NCBI RefSeq assembly: GCF_025947225.1
Contig: NZ_CP110005.1
Coordinates: 2,542,001-2,606,000 of the forward strand
DNA from: Flavobacterium sp. N2270
Lineage (GTDB): Bacteria; Bacteroidota; Bacteroidia; Flavobacteriales; Flavobacteriaceae
Length of the DNA stretch: 64,000 nt
Direction: 5' to 3'
Part shown: positions 47,447 through 55,662 of the stretch, piece after piece
Layout of the letters: each line of letters starts with the position of its first letter
How positions within the stretch are numbered: position 1 is the first letter of the stretch
Notes under the pieces: model-generated
The model's database searches: none
Told to the model about the DNA's origin: nothing
Seen by the model: the letters and a program-made list of their open reading frames with translations, nothing else
Program-made: the position numbers and the translations under genes

Positions 47447-49342
47447 ATGTTAGAAGAAATGAATGATAACCTGCCACAGGCAGACGGAACAGAGAACGAA
47501 ACGACTCAAGAACAAGAGAATGTAACGGCAATTAATCAATCTGCTTTAGAAGAAATTGATAATTCAAATGCTGAAGAAAGCGAAGACGATTCGGTACAGG
47601 ATAGACACGACATCCCTATGTTGGAATACGACACAATGTCTAAGGAAGAACTTACTGAAGAACTTGAACGACTAGTCGCAAACCATAAGGTTATGGCTAT
47701 TAAAGATCATGTAGAAGAAATTAAAAAAGCTTTTACAAGTAAGTACAACGACTTAATTGACGAAAAAAGAGATGAATTTAACGAAACAAATACCGATGAA
47801 AATGCTACGTTTGAATATCATTTTCCTTTAAAAAATAAATTTGACAACGCATATAATGAATATAGAACCAATAGAAATAATCATTATAACCAACTGCAAA
47901 AAAATCTAAAAGGGAATTTAAATACACGAAGTGAATTAATAGATGAACTGAAGGAATTAGTAGACGGAACTGAAGAAGTTTTAAGCATTGGCGATATGTT
48001 TAAACGTGTTAATGATATTAGAGAACGTTGGAAAAACGCGGGTTCAATTCCTAGAGATAAATACAATATTGTTTGGAACGATTATCATTTTCATTTAGAG
48101 CGCTTTTACGATTTAATTCATTTAGATAAAGAAGCCAGAGATTTAGATTTCAAACATAATTTAGAGCAAAAACTACAAATCATTGAAAAAGCAAAAAGTC
48201 TTTTAAATGAAACCGATGTTATGAAAGGCTTTAGAGAATTGCAAATTTTACACCGTGTTTGGAAAGAAGAAATTGGACCAGTAGACAGAGAACAAAGAGA
48301 AATAGTTTGGAATGCATTTAGTGACATTACCAAGCAAATGCATGAAAAACGAGAAGCCTTCTTTGAAAAAGCAAAAGAGCGCGAAGTTGAAAATTTAGCT
48401 AAGAAAAAAGCAATTATTGAAGAAATTAATGCGGTTTCAAATGAGAAAGTTGCAAACCATAACGGTTGGCAAAACCAAATTAAAAAAATTGAAGCATTAA
48501 GAGAAAAATTCTTCAAAGCTGGTAAAGTGCCTCAAGAAGAAACAGATGCAAGTTGGAATGCTTTTAAAGCTGCCGTTCGCAACTTTAATGCTACAAAAAA
48601 TGCTTTTTACAAAGACATTAAGCACGAGCAACAAGAAAATTTAAATAAGAAAACCGAATTAGTTGAAAAAGCAAATGCTTTAAAAGACAGTGAAGATTTT
48701 AAAGCTACTACTCCAATCATGAAGAAAATTCAAGATGATTGGAAAAAAATTGGTCATGTTCCAAGAAAGCAGTCAGACAAAATTTGGAAAGAATTTAAAG
48801 ACGCTTGTAACCATTACTTTGACAGAATGCACAAAGTAAGAAATACAGAAGATAAAGTTGAAATTGAAGCTTTTGAAAACAAGAAAACCTATTTAGAAAC
48901 TTTAAAAGATTTTGAATTAGTTGGTGATCATAAAACCGATTTAGACGCTATTAAAAAGCATATTGAAAACTGGAAAGCATTTGGTAAAGTTCCTTTTAAC
49001 AGAAGACATATCGAAGGAAAGTTCAATAAAATACTTGATGCCTTATTTGAAAAATTAAGCTTATCTAAAAAAGATACCGAAATGATGAAGTTTAATGCAA
49101 AACTTGATCAATGGGTAGAAAATGAAGACGACAGAGCTTTAGAAAAAGAGCAGTTTTTTATTAGAAAGAAAATTGACGAAGTACAAAATGAAATTTTCCA
49201 ATTAGAAAACAACATTCAGTTCATTAGCTCTAGTTCTAAAGGAGAAAATCCTTTCATTAAAGAAGTACAAAAAAGCATTGAACGCCACAAAGAAGATTTA
49301 AAAATGTGGAAAGAAAAGCAAAGTAAATTACATTCTCTTTAA
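47447..49342 (+). CDS. DUF349 repeat protein
   Basis: About 631 residues from ATG 47447 (MLEEMNDNLPQADGTENE). An acidic, unstructured N-terminus of 60 residues is followed by helical DUF349 repeats, each with a tryptophan in the pattern W+..G.+PR+..D..W..F: for example ERWKNAGSIPRDKYNIVWNDY, REKFFKAGKVPQEETDASW and DDWKKIGHVPRKQSDKIWKEF. The domain is of unknown function, and long coiled-coil-like helices suggest a structural or RNA-related cytoplasmic protein. There is no signal peptide. A candidate promoter and a strong terminator frame it, so it is monocistronic. Confidence 0.9.
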   Translation: MLEEMNDNLPQADGTENETTQEQENVTAINQSALEEIDNSNAEESEDDSVQDRHDIPMLEYDTMSKEELTEELERLVANHKVMAIKDHVEEIKKAFTSKYNDLIDEKRDEFNETNTDENATFEYHFPLKNKFDNAYNEYRTNRNNHYNQLQKNLKGNLNTRSELIDELKELVDGTEEVLSIGDMFKRVNDIRERWKNAGSIPRDKYNIVWNDYHFHLERFYDLIHLDKEARDLDFKHNLEQKLQIIEKAKSLLNETDVMKGFRELQILHRVWKEEIGPVDREQREIVWNAFSDITKQMHEKREAFFEKAKEREVENLAKKKAIIEEINAVSNEKVANHNGWQNQIKKIEALREKFFKAGKVPQEETDASWNAFKAAVRNFNATKNAFYKDIKHEQQENLNKKTELVEKANALKDSEDFKATTPIMKKIQDDWKKIGHVPRKQSDKIWKEFKDACNHYFDRMHKVRNTEDKVEIEAFENKKTYLETLKDFELVGDHKTDLDAIKKHIENWKAFGKVPFNRRHIEGKFNKILDALFEKLSLSKKDTEMMKFNAKLDQWVENEDDRALEKEQFFIRKKIDEVQNEIFQLENNIQFISSSSKGENPFIKEVQKSIERHKEDLKMWKEKQSKLHSL

Positions 49343-49363
49343 TTAGATAATAATAGTAAATAT

Positions 49364-49395
49364 AAAATCCTGCTAATCAATTAGCAGGATTTTTT
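49364..49395 (+). terminator. Intrinsic terminator after the DUF349 gene
   Basis: A 10-base perfect stem ATCCTGCTAA / TTAGCAGGAT with a TCAA loop and a T run on the right. It starts about 22 bases after the stop. Confidence 0.92.
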
Positions 49396-49408
49396 GCTTT
49401 AAAAGTTT

Positions 49409-49416
49409 TATATTTG
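49409..49416 (+). promoter_or_regulatory. -7 box of the GNAT gene
   Basis: TATATTTG, a perfect TAnnTTTG, 21 bases before the ATG at 49438. A TTTG 12 bases upstream is too close to be a standard -33 box. Confidence 0.5.
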
Positions 49417-49437
49417 ATGAACTTATAAAAGTGTATA

Positions 49438-49869
49438 ATGCAAAACATTCAATTTAAAAAACTATCAAAATCTAATATAAAAGAAATTGCTCCTTTTGGT
49501 AAACTTCTTAATCCAGATAAACCTATTGAAGAAATAGAAAATAGTTTAAATGAAATATTTAAATTTGAAAATTACCATTGCTTTGGTTTGTATCAAGATG
49601 AAAAGTTAGTTGGAATTTCGGGCGCATGGATTACCGTTCGTATTTATTCTGGAAAACAATTAGAAATAGATCATTTTGTAATTGATGAAACCATTCGTTC
49701 TGGTGGACTAGGAAATCTATTTGTTTCGCATATTGAAAATTGGGCAATTAAGAATAGTTGCAAAACCGTTGAGCTAAATGCTTATGTGCAAAGCGATAGA
49801 GCACATAAATTTTACTTTCAAAATGGTTATAAAGTTTTAGGGTTTCACTTTCAAAAGAAGATAAATTAA
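49438..49869 (+). CDS. GNAT-family N-acetyltransferase
   Basis: A 143-residue acetyltransferase. The GNAT core is visible: ENYHCFGLYQDEKLVGISGAWI (strands 2-4), QLEIDHFVIDETIRSGGLGNLFVSHIE near 80-105, where RSGGLG is the acetyl-CoA pyrophosphate loop (motif A, R/Q-x-x-G-x-G/A), then CKTVELNAYVQSDRAHKFYFQNGYKVLGFHF as motif B. The substrate is not readable from sequence. The gene has its own -7 box, and the next gene, a possible inserted cassette, begins 147 bases later. It has no obvious functional link to its neighbours. Confidence 0.88.
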   Translation: MQNIQFKKLSKSNIKEIAPFGKLLNPDKPIEEIENSLNEIFKFENYHCFGLYQDEKLVGISGAWITVRIYSGKQLEIDHFVIDETIRSGGLGNLFVSHIENWAIKNSCKTVELNAYVQSDRAHKFYFQNGYKVLGFHFQKKIN

Positions 49870-49904
49870 AATAATTTTCAATAAATAAGCCTTAGTAATT
49901 TTCT

Positions 49905-49912
49905 TATATTTG
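49905..49912 (+). promoter_or_regulatory. -7 box upstream of the orphan secreted-protein gene
   Basis: TATATTTG, a perfect TAnnTTTG, 105 bases before the ATG at 50017. The leader that follows (49925-50016) is uncommonly long for this window and includes ACAACCGTTTGTTTATAGCG. Confidence 0.4.
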
Positions 49913-50016
49913 GATTTACAAACAAGTACACACAAAAACAATTACTTACAACCGTTTGTTTATAGCGGGTATACTTTAGTTGTGTTTCATTTTAGCTGAA
50001 CGTAAACCAGAATTCA

Positions 50017-50868
50017 ATGAGAAAAATCTTTTTATTTTTTATACTTTTTCATGGAAGTTTTATATTTTCACAATCCTTTGACAGTATAAACAAAATAAAA
50101 TTTTCATACTCGTTCGGTGGCTCTTCTTGGGGAAATAACGGCATTTACTCAAGGAGCGAAATTTTTGAATTAACTAAAACAGAAAATGGTGATTTCAAAA
50201 TCTCTTTACATCTTAAAATAAACGATAAAGTATATAATAAAGTCTTCTCAAATGACACAATACAAGTAAAAACTTCAAATTATAAAACCATTCCAAAAAG
50301 CAATATTAATTATCTTTTAACTTCATTAAACAATAACGAAGATAATTTCACAGAAGAATTTTTAATGCAAAATTTCACAAAATCAACTAAAAAAGAAATT
50401 TTAAAAATCGCAAAGCAAAATGGTTATAAAAGTTATTTAAAAAATGATTATGATGAAAACAGTGATGCTGAAAAAAAATATTCAGAAATTCAAAACTATA
50501 AATATTTTGACGAATATTTGAAGCTTAATAAACCAGACTTAAACATAACATCATTAACTCTTGACGGATGGAATAATTTAGGAATTATAACATTCACTGA
50601 AAAAGAAACAAAACTATATAATTTAGATTTTTTCAATTATTGTGGACAACCAATCCAAATTAATTATATCGAAATCGACCAAAAGAATAAAAAAGTAAAC
50701 ACAATAGAAAATAAAAGTTTTTCGGCAATTAACTTAAATGTGAATCTCATTTTATTAAAAATATTACCAAAAAAAGCAAAATTAATTACCGAATTAAATT
50801 TAAATAATATTCGAAATGAATATATTACTTGGTTTTTTGAAAATAAAACTGACGAATTTGAATATTAA
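50017..50868 (+). CDS. Orphan secreted protein of unknown function (possible gene cassette)
   Basis: A 283-residue protein with a signal peptide (MRKIFLFFILFHGSFIFSQ). The mature part is Lys/Asn/Ile-rich, begins FDSINKIKFSYSFGGSSWG, and has no domain I can name. A middle helical, charged region (TKKEILKIAKQNGYKSYLKND) and a later LDFFNYCGQPIQINYIEID are the most distinctive parts. It is very AT-rich even for this genome. It is flanked on the left by a 147-base leader and on the right, 4 bases after its stop, by a 137-base folded sequence that resembles an integron attC site. This suggests the gene was acquired as a unit. Confidence 0.65.
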   Translation: MRKIFLFFILFHGSFIFSQSFDSINKIKFSYSFGGSSWGNNGIYSRSEIFELTKTENGDFKISLHLKINDKVYNKVFSNDTIQVKTSNYKTIPKSNINYLLTSLNNNEDNFTEEFLMQNFTKSTKKEILKIAKQNGYKSYLKNDYDENSDAEKKYSEIQNYKYFDEYLKLNKPDLNITSLTLDGWNNLGIITFTEKETKLYNLDFFNYCGQPIQINYIEIDQKNKKVNTIENKSFSAINLNVNLILLKILPKKAKLITELNLNNIRNEYITWFFENKTDEFEY

Positions 50869-50872
50869 AAAA

Positions 50873-51009
50873 CTAACACACAACAGCGGTTACAAGAAAT
50901 TGCTAGTCATAGGATTTATCAGAAATGGTAATTGTTGAATCAAAGTTTTATCTATACTTGTAATTGGCAGTGAATGAAGTACGCAACTTCTTATAGCCGC
51001 AAAACGTTA
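50873..51009 (+). other. attC-like folded sequence after the orphan gene
   Basis: The arms GCGGTTACAAGAAATTGC (50886-50903) and GCAACTTCTTATAGCCGC (50983-51000) are complementary at 15 of 18 positions. They are bounded by CTAAC (50873-50877) and CGTTA (51005-51009), which read like the outer R'' and R' boxes of attC. The spacer is 79 bases. The boxes differ from the attC consensus (RYYYAAC, GTTRRRY) by one base each. No integrase gene is in the window. Confidence 0.45.
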
Positions 51010-51294
51010 AAACTCATATTCGCGTTCTACTTTTGCAATACGAACTTTATAGTTTTTATACCATGTGCTTCTACCTTTTTGTTGAGCTTCCAAATGATCT
51101 AAGTTCATTTTCCAGTTTTTTATAGCTTCTAAACTTTCCCAATAAGATACTGTAATTCCTATTTCATTTCGAGCACTTTCAACACCTATAAAACCAGGTT
51201 GTTGTTTGGCTAATTGCTCCATTTTTTCAGCCATTTCAGCATAGCCTTCTTCTGTTTCTGTTCGTATTGAAGTAAAAATAACGGCGTAATACAT
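51007..51294 (-). CDS. Antibiotic-biosynthesis-monooxygenase (ABM) domain protein
   Basis: A 95-residue protein of the ABM / dimeric alpha-beta barrel fold. MYYAVIFTSIRTETEEGYAEM gives the first strand and helix, KQQPGFIGVESARNEIGITVSYWES is the typical core (PGF.g.es....g.tvs.We), and AIKNWKMNLDHLEAQQKGR finishes the helix. The group includes heme-degrading and quinol monooxygenases as well as many small proteins of unknown function. The stop overlaps the right end of the attC-like sequence. Upstream (51295-51406) is a stretch of dispersed-repeat sequence separating it from mazG. Confidence 0.88.
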   Translation of the reverse strand: MYYAVIFTSIRTETEEGYAEMAEKMEQLAKQQPGFIGVESARNEIGITVSYWESLEAIKNWKMNLDHLEAQQKGRSTWYKNYKVRIAKVEREYEF

Positions 51295-51300
51295 TTTAAT

Positions 51301-51395
51301 TATGAATTAAGAATTTAAAATTATGAATAGTTCTCGATACGATTTCTTCGAAATCACTCGAACTGACGACATCAATTACTAATTACTGACAACTG
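51301..51395. repeat. Composite of intergenic repeat sequences between mazG and the ABM gene
   Basis: Three low-complexity or repeat-like pieces follow each other: TATGAATTAAGAATTTAAAA with a second TTATGAAT; TTCTCGATACGATTTCTTCG continuing to AAATCACTCGAACTGACG, with an internal hairpin GATTTC-TTC-GAAATC; and ATCAATTACTAATTACTGAC with an AACTGAACACTG tail. I recall all three as wordings of dispersed repeats in Flavobacterium intergenic DNA. Confidence 0.5.
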
Positions 51396-51406
51396 AACAC
51401 TGTAAA

Positions 51407-52183
51407 TTAAAGTCGCTTCGCTTCTTCCCAAAACACATCCATTTCAGCTAAAGTCATATCAGATAGATTTTTTCCTAATTCGACAGCTTTACTTTCTAAA
51501 TACATAAATCGTTTCATGAATTTTTTATTGGTGCGTTCTAGAGCATCTTCAGGATTTATTTTTAAAAAAAGAGCATAGTTTATCATAGAAAACAAAACAT
51601 CGCCAAATTCGGCTTCCATTTTATCTTGATTGCCTTCTGCAACTTCATCTTGTAGTTCGTTTAGTTCTTCTTGTACTTTTTCCCAAACTTGTTCTGGTTT
51701 TTCCCAGTCAAAACCTACACCTTTTACTTTATCTTGAATACGACTTGCTTTTACTAATGCTGGTAAACTTTTTGGCACGCCTTCTAAAACCGATTTTCTA
51801 CCTTCTTTTAGTTTCAGTTTTTCCCAATTGCGTTTTACTTCTTCTTCATCTTCTACCACAACATCGCCATAAATATGCGGATGTCTATCAATTAGTTTAT
51901 CACAAATTGAATTAGCAACATCTGCAATATCAAAATCACCTGTTTCGCTTCCTATTTTAGCATAAAAAATAATATGCAGTAATAAATCACCTAATTCATT
52001 TTTAATTTCTGGCAAATCATTATCTAAAATAGCATCGCCTAACTCATAAGTTTCTTCAATAGTTAAATGGCGTAAACTTTCTAGGGTTTGTTTTTTATCC
52101 CAAGGACATTTTTCACGTAAATCATCCATTATATCTAATAAACGATTGAAAGCATCTAATTGAAGTTGTCGGCGATTATTCAT
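51407..52183 (-). CDS. mazG: Nucleoside triphosphate pyrophosphohydrolase MazG
   Basis: A 258-residue NTP pyrophosphatase that removes non-canonical or excess NTPs and, in E. coli, lowers ppGpp. It has two all-alpha MazG domains. The first has LREKCPWDKKQTLESLRHLTIEETYELGDAI near 18-48, with the metal-binding EExxE-type acidic cluster, followed by NELGDLLLHIIF with ExxD. The second has EEVKRNWEKLKLKEGRK and later EAEFGDVLFSMINYALFLKINPEDALERTNKKF near 190-222. The length is normal. It has no close neighbours on the same strand. The DNA between it and the ABM gene is dispersed-repeat material. Confidence 0.94.
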   Translation of the reverse strand: MNNRRQLQLDAFNRLLDIMDDLREKCPWDKKQTLESLRHLTIEETYELGDAILDNDLPEIKNELGDLLLHIIFYAKIGSETGDFDIADVANSICDKLIDRHPHIYGDVVVEDEEEVKRNWEKLKLKEGRKSVLEGVPKSLPALVKASRIQDKVKGVGFDWEKPEQVWEKVQEELNELQDEVAEGNQDKMEAEFGDVLFSMINYALFLKINPEDALERTNKKFMKRFMYLESKAVELGKNLSDMTLAEMDVFWEEAKRL

Positions 52184-52234
52184 TATAGTTTGTCTTAAAA
52201 TTTATCAAAATCAAAATTAAAGAAATAAATTAAC

Positions 52235-52264
52235 TTAACCCTTTCCAAAATAATTAAAGGTTAA
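52235..52264. repeat. Inverted repeat upstream of the sensor kinase gene
   Basis: TTAACCCTTT (52235-52244) and AAAGGTTAA (52256-52264) are complementary apart from one extra C. They lie in the 198-base gap shared by mazG and the kinase gene and could be a regulator site. Confidence 0.35.
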
Positions 52265-52381
52265 ACTTTGCTGTTTAGAGAGTTATTTTTACGTAAGAAT
52301 TTTATTTAATTTAAATATTTTTCTATTTTTACTAATAATATTTGGTTTTTTAATAATTTAACTGAATTTAAATCAACAAAT

Positions 52382-54457
52382 ATGATTCGATTTAAACTAT
52401 TTTTTATTTTACTTATTTTTTTTCCAATAGTAATCTACGCACAAAAATCAACTATTTATAACGACTTATCTAAAAATGAAATTGAATGGTTAACAAATAA
52501 TAAAAATTCAATTAAATATGCTCCAAATCCATTTTGGCCACCCATGGATTATCTTGATGAAGATGGAAATCATAAAGGCTTAATTTCAGACTATATTGAA
52601 TTATTTGAAGAAGAGCTTAATATTGAATTTCAAAAAACAAAATTTAAAACTTGGAATGATTTATTAGTTGGGCTTAAAAACAATGAAACTGATTTTGTTG
52701 GCGCTATTCAAAAAACAAAAGAAAGAGAAAAGTACTTATTATTCTCTGAACCCTATCTAAAGTCGCCATTAGTAGTAATTATTAAGAACAATAGAAACTT
52801 TAAAGATAAAAGTGAAATTAATAAAATGAAACTTGCAATTGTTAAAGGCTATGCAAGTATTGATTTCATTAGAAAAAAATACCCAAAAGCTGAAATAATT
52901 GAATGTGAAGATGAATTAGCCGCAATACTCAAGACTTCTCTTGGCCAAGCTGATGGAACAGTTACTGATTTAATGTCTGCTAGTTATATTGTTGAAAAAT
53001 ATGGCATTAATAATCTTGAATGGGCAACAGAATTAAATTACTCATGGAACATATCTTTTGCATGTAGAAAAGATTCTCCTGAACTATTTTCAATCATTAA
53101 TAAACTTTTTAAAAAAATTGATCCAAAAGACAGGAAAGAAATGTACGAAAAATGGATCAACTCTAGTACACTACATAAAAAAAGCTACTTCGAAAAAAAC
53201 TTAAATAAAATTTTAATCATTACAGCTATTGCCTTATTCTGTTTAGCAATAACTTTAAGTTTTAATTTAATTTTAAAAAGAAGAATTAAAAAAAGAACAG
53301 ATGAACTCTATGAAGCTAAAGTTAAAGCCGAAGAAAGTGAATTATTAAAATCGGCTTTTTTAGCAAATATGAGTCACGAAATAAGAACACCTATGAATGG
53401 TATAATTGGCTTTACCACTTTATTAAAAGAAGCAGATTTAACAAATGAAGAAAAGTCTTTATACATTGACATTATTAGTAAAAGTGGTGAAAGACTTTTA
53501 AATACCATAAATGATATTATTGACATTTCAAAGATTGATGCACAGCAAATGCATATAACAAATGAACAGGTTAATATTAATGAAGTTATTTATGATTTGT
53601 ATAATTTCTTTAAAATTGAATGTGATGAAAATAAAGTAAGTCTAAAACTAGAAATAGAACCTAATACGCAAGATTTAAAGATACTTACCGATAGAAATAA
53701 ATTCAATTCAATATTAACTAATTTAATTAAGAATGCCATAAAATTTACTGAAATTGGAGAGATTACAATTGGTTATAAGATAAATCAAGAAAATTACTTA
53801 TTCTTTATTAAAGATACTGGAATTGGAATTCCTAAAGATAGACATGAAGCTATTTTTAATAGATTTATACAGGCAGATATTGAAGATAAAAACGCCTTTC
53901 AAGGTTCTGGATTAGGTCTTTCTATTGCAAAAGCTTATGTAGAAATGTTAGAGGGTGAAATTTGGGTAGAGTCTGAAGTTAATAAAGGATCTTGTTTCTA
54001 TTTTACCATTCCACTAAACAAAACTATTATAAAAAATGATGATGCTTCTCAAGAAAAAAATGAAACAGAGACTTTAAAAAGTAACAAAAAAATTAAGATA
54101 TTAATTGCTGAAGACGATATTATAAGCCTAACCTATTTATCTACTTTATTATCAAAACTAGGGCATGAAATTGTTCATGCTGAAAATGGTAAACAAGCCA
54201 TTGAAATTTGTAAAGAACAAAAAGATATTGATCTTATATTAATGGATATTAAAATGCCTGAAATTGATGGTTTAGAAGCAACAATGGAAATAAGAAAGTT
54301 TAATAAATCGGTTTATATCATAGCTCAATCTGCTTATATTTTTGAAGACGATTTTATAAACTCTAAAAAAGTGGGGTGCAATGAATATTTATCAAAACCT
54401 ATTAATAAAAATGAGCTAATAAAACTTATCAATAATTTTATTGAATCTAAATATTAA
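52382..54457 (+). CDS. Hybrid sensor histidine kinase with a periplasmic solute-binding sensor domain
   Basis: A 691-residue signalling protein. Signal segment (residues 1-20), then a family-3 solute-binding-like (BvgS-type) periplasmic domain at about 30-260 (IKYAPNPFWPPMDYLDEDGNHKG, KTKEREKYLLFSEPYL, IVKGYASIDFIRKKYPKAE). A membrane helix follows at about 277-298, a coiled coil, then HisKA with the phospho-acceptor H332 in MSHEIRTPMNGI. The ATPase domain has NLIKNAIKFTE, DTGIGIPKDR and QGSGLGLSIAKA. A C-terminal receiver domain has acidic residues EDD and phospho-acceptor D622 in LILMDIKMPE, with K in LSKP. There is no separate DNA-binding regulator nearby, so its output partner is unknown. 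Confidence 0.93.
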   Translation: MIRFKLFFILLIFFPIVIYAQKSTIYNDLSKNEIEWLTNNKNSIKYAPNPFWPPMDYLDEDGNHKGLISDYIELFEEELNIEFQKTKFKTWNDLLVGLKNNETDFVGAIQKTKEREKYLLFSEPYLKSPLVVIIKNNRNFKDKSEINKMKLAIVKGYASIDFIRKKYPKAEIIECEDELAAILKTSLGQADGTVTDLMSASYIVEKYGINNLEWATELNYSWNISFACRKDSPELFSIINKLFKKIDPKDRKEMYEKWINSSTLHKKSYFEKNLNKILIITAIALFCLAITLSFNLILKRRIKKRTDELYEAKVKAEESELLKSAFLANMSHEIRTPMNGIIGFTTLLKEADLTNEEKSLYIDIISKSGERLLNTINDIIDISKIDAQQMHITNEQVNINEVIYDLYNFFKIECDENKVSLKLEIEPNTQDLKILTDRNKFNSILTNLIKNAIKFTEIGEITIGYKINQENYLFFIKDTGIGIPKDRHEAIFNRFIQADIEDKNAFQGSGLGLSIAKAYVEMLEGEIWVESEVNKGSCFYFTIPLNKTIIKNDDASQEKNETETLKSNKKIKILIAEDDIISLTYLSTLLSKLGHEIVHAENGKQAIEICKEQKDIDLILMDIKMPEIDGLEATMEIRKFNKSVYIIAQSAYIFEDDFINSKKVGCNEYLSKPINKNELIKLINNFIESKY

Positions 54458-54463
54458 AATAAA

Positions 54464-54490
54464 AAAAGTCCTCACTTTATGAGGACTTTT
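54464..54490. terminator. Bidirectional terminator between the kinase and DUF5606 genes
   Basis: An 11-base stem AAAAGTCCTCA / TGAGGACTTTT with a 5-base loop. A runs on the left and T runs on the right allow it to serve both convergent genes. Confidence 0.92.
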
Positions 54491-54509
54491 TATTTATAAA
54501 AAATATGAA

Positions 54510-54938
54510 TTATTCAGCAGATTCTTCAGCTGGTTTTTCTTCCTGAGACAAAGCCTCAACACTGACTAATCCTTTAGCTTGTAACAAATTATACCAGTTA
54601 ATAATTTTCTTTATATCAGAAGTGTATACTCTATCTTCATCAAACTCAGGTAAAACTTCACGAAAATATGATTTTAATTTAGCATCATCTTCTTTGTGAG
54701 AAATAGTTGGTCCGTCGTTTTCTTTTACTGCAATTGCTTTAAAAACTTCGGCTAAACGAACTTCTTCAGAATAAGTATAAACCGCAATTTCAGAAAGTAA
54801 ACTTACATTACTTCTCATACTTACAGTTATTCTTTTTCCGTCTAATAAAGATTCTGCAACAAATCCTGTACGAGTTTGAATTTTTAGTTCAAATAATCCT
54901 GGTTTCCCAGATATAGCTAATATTTTTTGAATACTCAT
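54510..54938 (-). CDS. DUF5606 domain protein
   Basis: A 142-residue cytoplasmic protein. It begins MSIQKILAISGKPGLFELKIQTRTGFVAESLLDG, which I recognise as the start of the Bacteroidota DUF5606 family. SEIAVYTYSEEVRLAEVFKAIA near 49-70, DDAKLKSYFREVLPEFDEDRVY near 84-105 and KKIINWYNLLQAKGLV near 110-125 follow, then an acidic tail. The N-terminal half looks like a small beta-barrel (SH3-like), the rest helical. The function is unknown. It is 57 bases downstream of def, so the two may be co-transcribed with ruvX and suggest a housekeeping role in translation or DNA maintenance. Confidence 0.88.
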   Translation of the reverse strand: MSIQKILAISGKPGLFELKIQTRTGFVAESLLDGKRITVSMRSNVSLLSEIAVYTYSEEVRLAEVFKAIAVKENDGPTISHKEDDAKLKSYFREVLPEFDEDRVYTSDIKKIINWYNLLQAKGLVSVEALSQEEKPAEESAE

Positions 54939-54995
54939 TATTGTAATTTTATTAAGGTTGGCAAATATCTAATCTTTATTTAAAAAAGCAAAAAA

Positions 54996-55583
54996 TTATC
55001 TTCCTTTTTTGTTAGCAAACTTCATTTTATAATCAGGTCTTGCTTTACCGTCCATTATGTTTTGTAATTTTTTACCAATTAATTTTTTCTTTAAAGTAGA
55101 AACATGGTCAGTAAAAAGTATACCTTCAATATGGTCGTATTCATGTTGAATTACTCTAGCGATTAAACCGTTAAAAACTTCAGTTTTCTTGTTGAAATCT
55201 TCATCAAAGTATTCGATTGTAATTGTATCGTGTCTAAAAACATCTTCACGAACATCAGGAATACTTAGACATCCTTCATTAAAAGCCCAAATATCTCCTT
55301 CTTCTTTAAGAATTGTAGCGTTAATAAATGTTTGTTTAAATTTTTTCAATTCAACAGCTTCCTCTTTAGAAACATCATCACTATCACTAAAGGGTTCTGT
55401 ATCTACTAAAAAAATTCTAATTGGCAAACCTACTTGAGGTGCAGCTAGTCCAACTCCATGTGCATGATACATCGTTTCATACATATTGGCAATGATTTCT
55501 TTAAGATTTGGATAATCTTTAGTAATTTCTTCGCAATGTTTTCTTAAAACAGGCTCTCCATATCCGTAAACTGGTAAAATCAT
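54996..55583 (-). CDS. def: Peptide deformylase
   Basis: A 195-residue metallohydrolase that removes the formyl group from new protein N-termini. All three motifs are present: HGVGLAAPQVGLP (motif I, near residues 40-52), EGCLSIPDVRED (motif II with the metal cysteine, near 115-126), and QHEYDHIEGILF (motif III, HExDH, near 155-166). ATG 55583 (MILPVYGYGEPVLRK) is chosen because family members begin there; ATG 55613 adds ten odd residues. An acidic insertion SDSDDVSKEEAVELK lies between motifs I and II, normal for flavobacterial Def. The gene sits between ruvX and the DUF5606 gene. Confidence 0.95.
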   Translation of the reverse strand: MILPVYGYGEPVLRKHCEEITKDYPNLKEIIANMYETMYHAHGVGLAAPQVGLPIRIFLVDTEPFSDSDDVSKEEAVELKKFKQTFINATILKEEGDIWAFNEGCLSIPDVREDVFRHDTITIEYFDEDFNKKTEVFNGLIARVIQHEYDHIEGILFTDHVSTLKKKLIGKKLQNIMDGKARPDYKMKFANKKGR

Positions 55584-55662
55584 TGTATTCTTTTTTAAAT
55601 AATTAGTTGGCAAAAATAGTAATTTATAGTGAGTTGAAAAATGAAAATAGTGTAATTATACG

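Noticed and set aside
49925..51009. Complete integron cassette array
   Set aside because: Only one folded site and one orphan gene are seen, the attC boxes deviate from consensus, and no integrase gene is present; it is kept only as a candidate.
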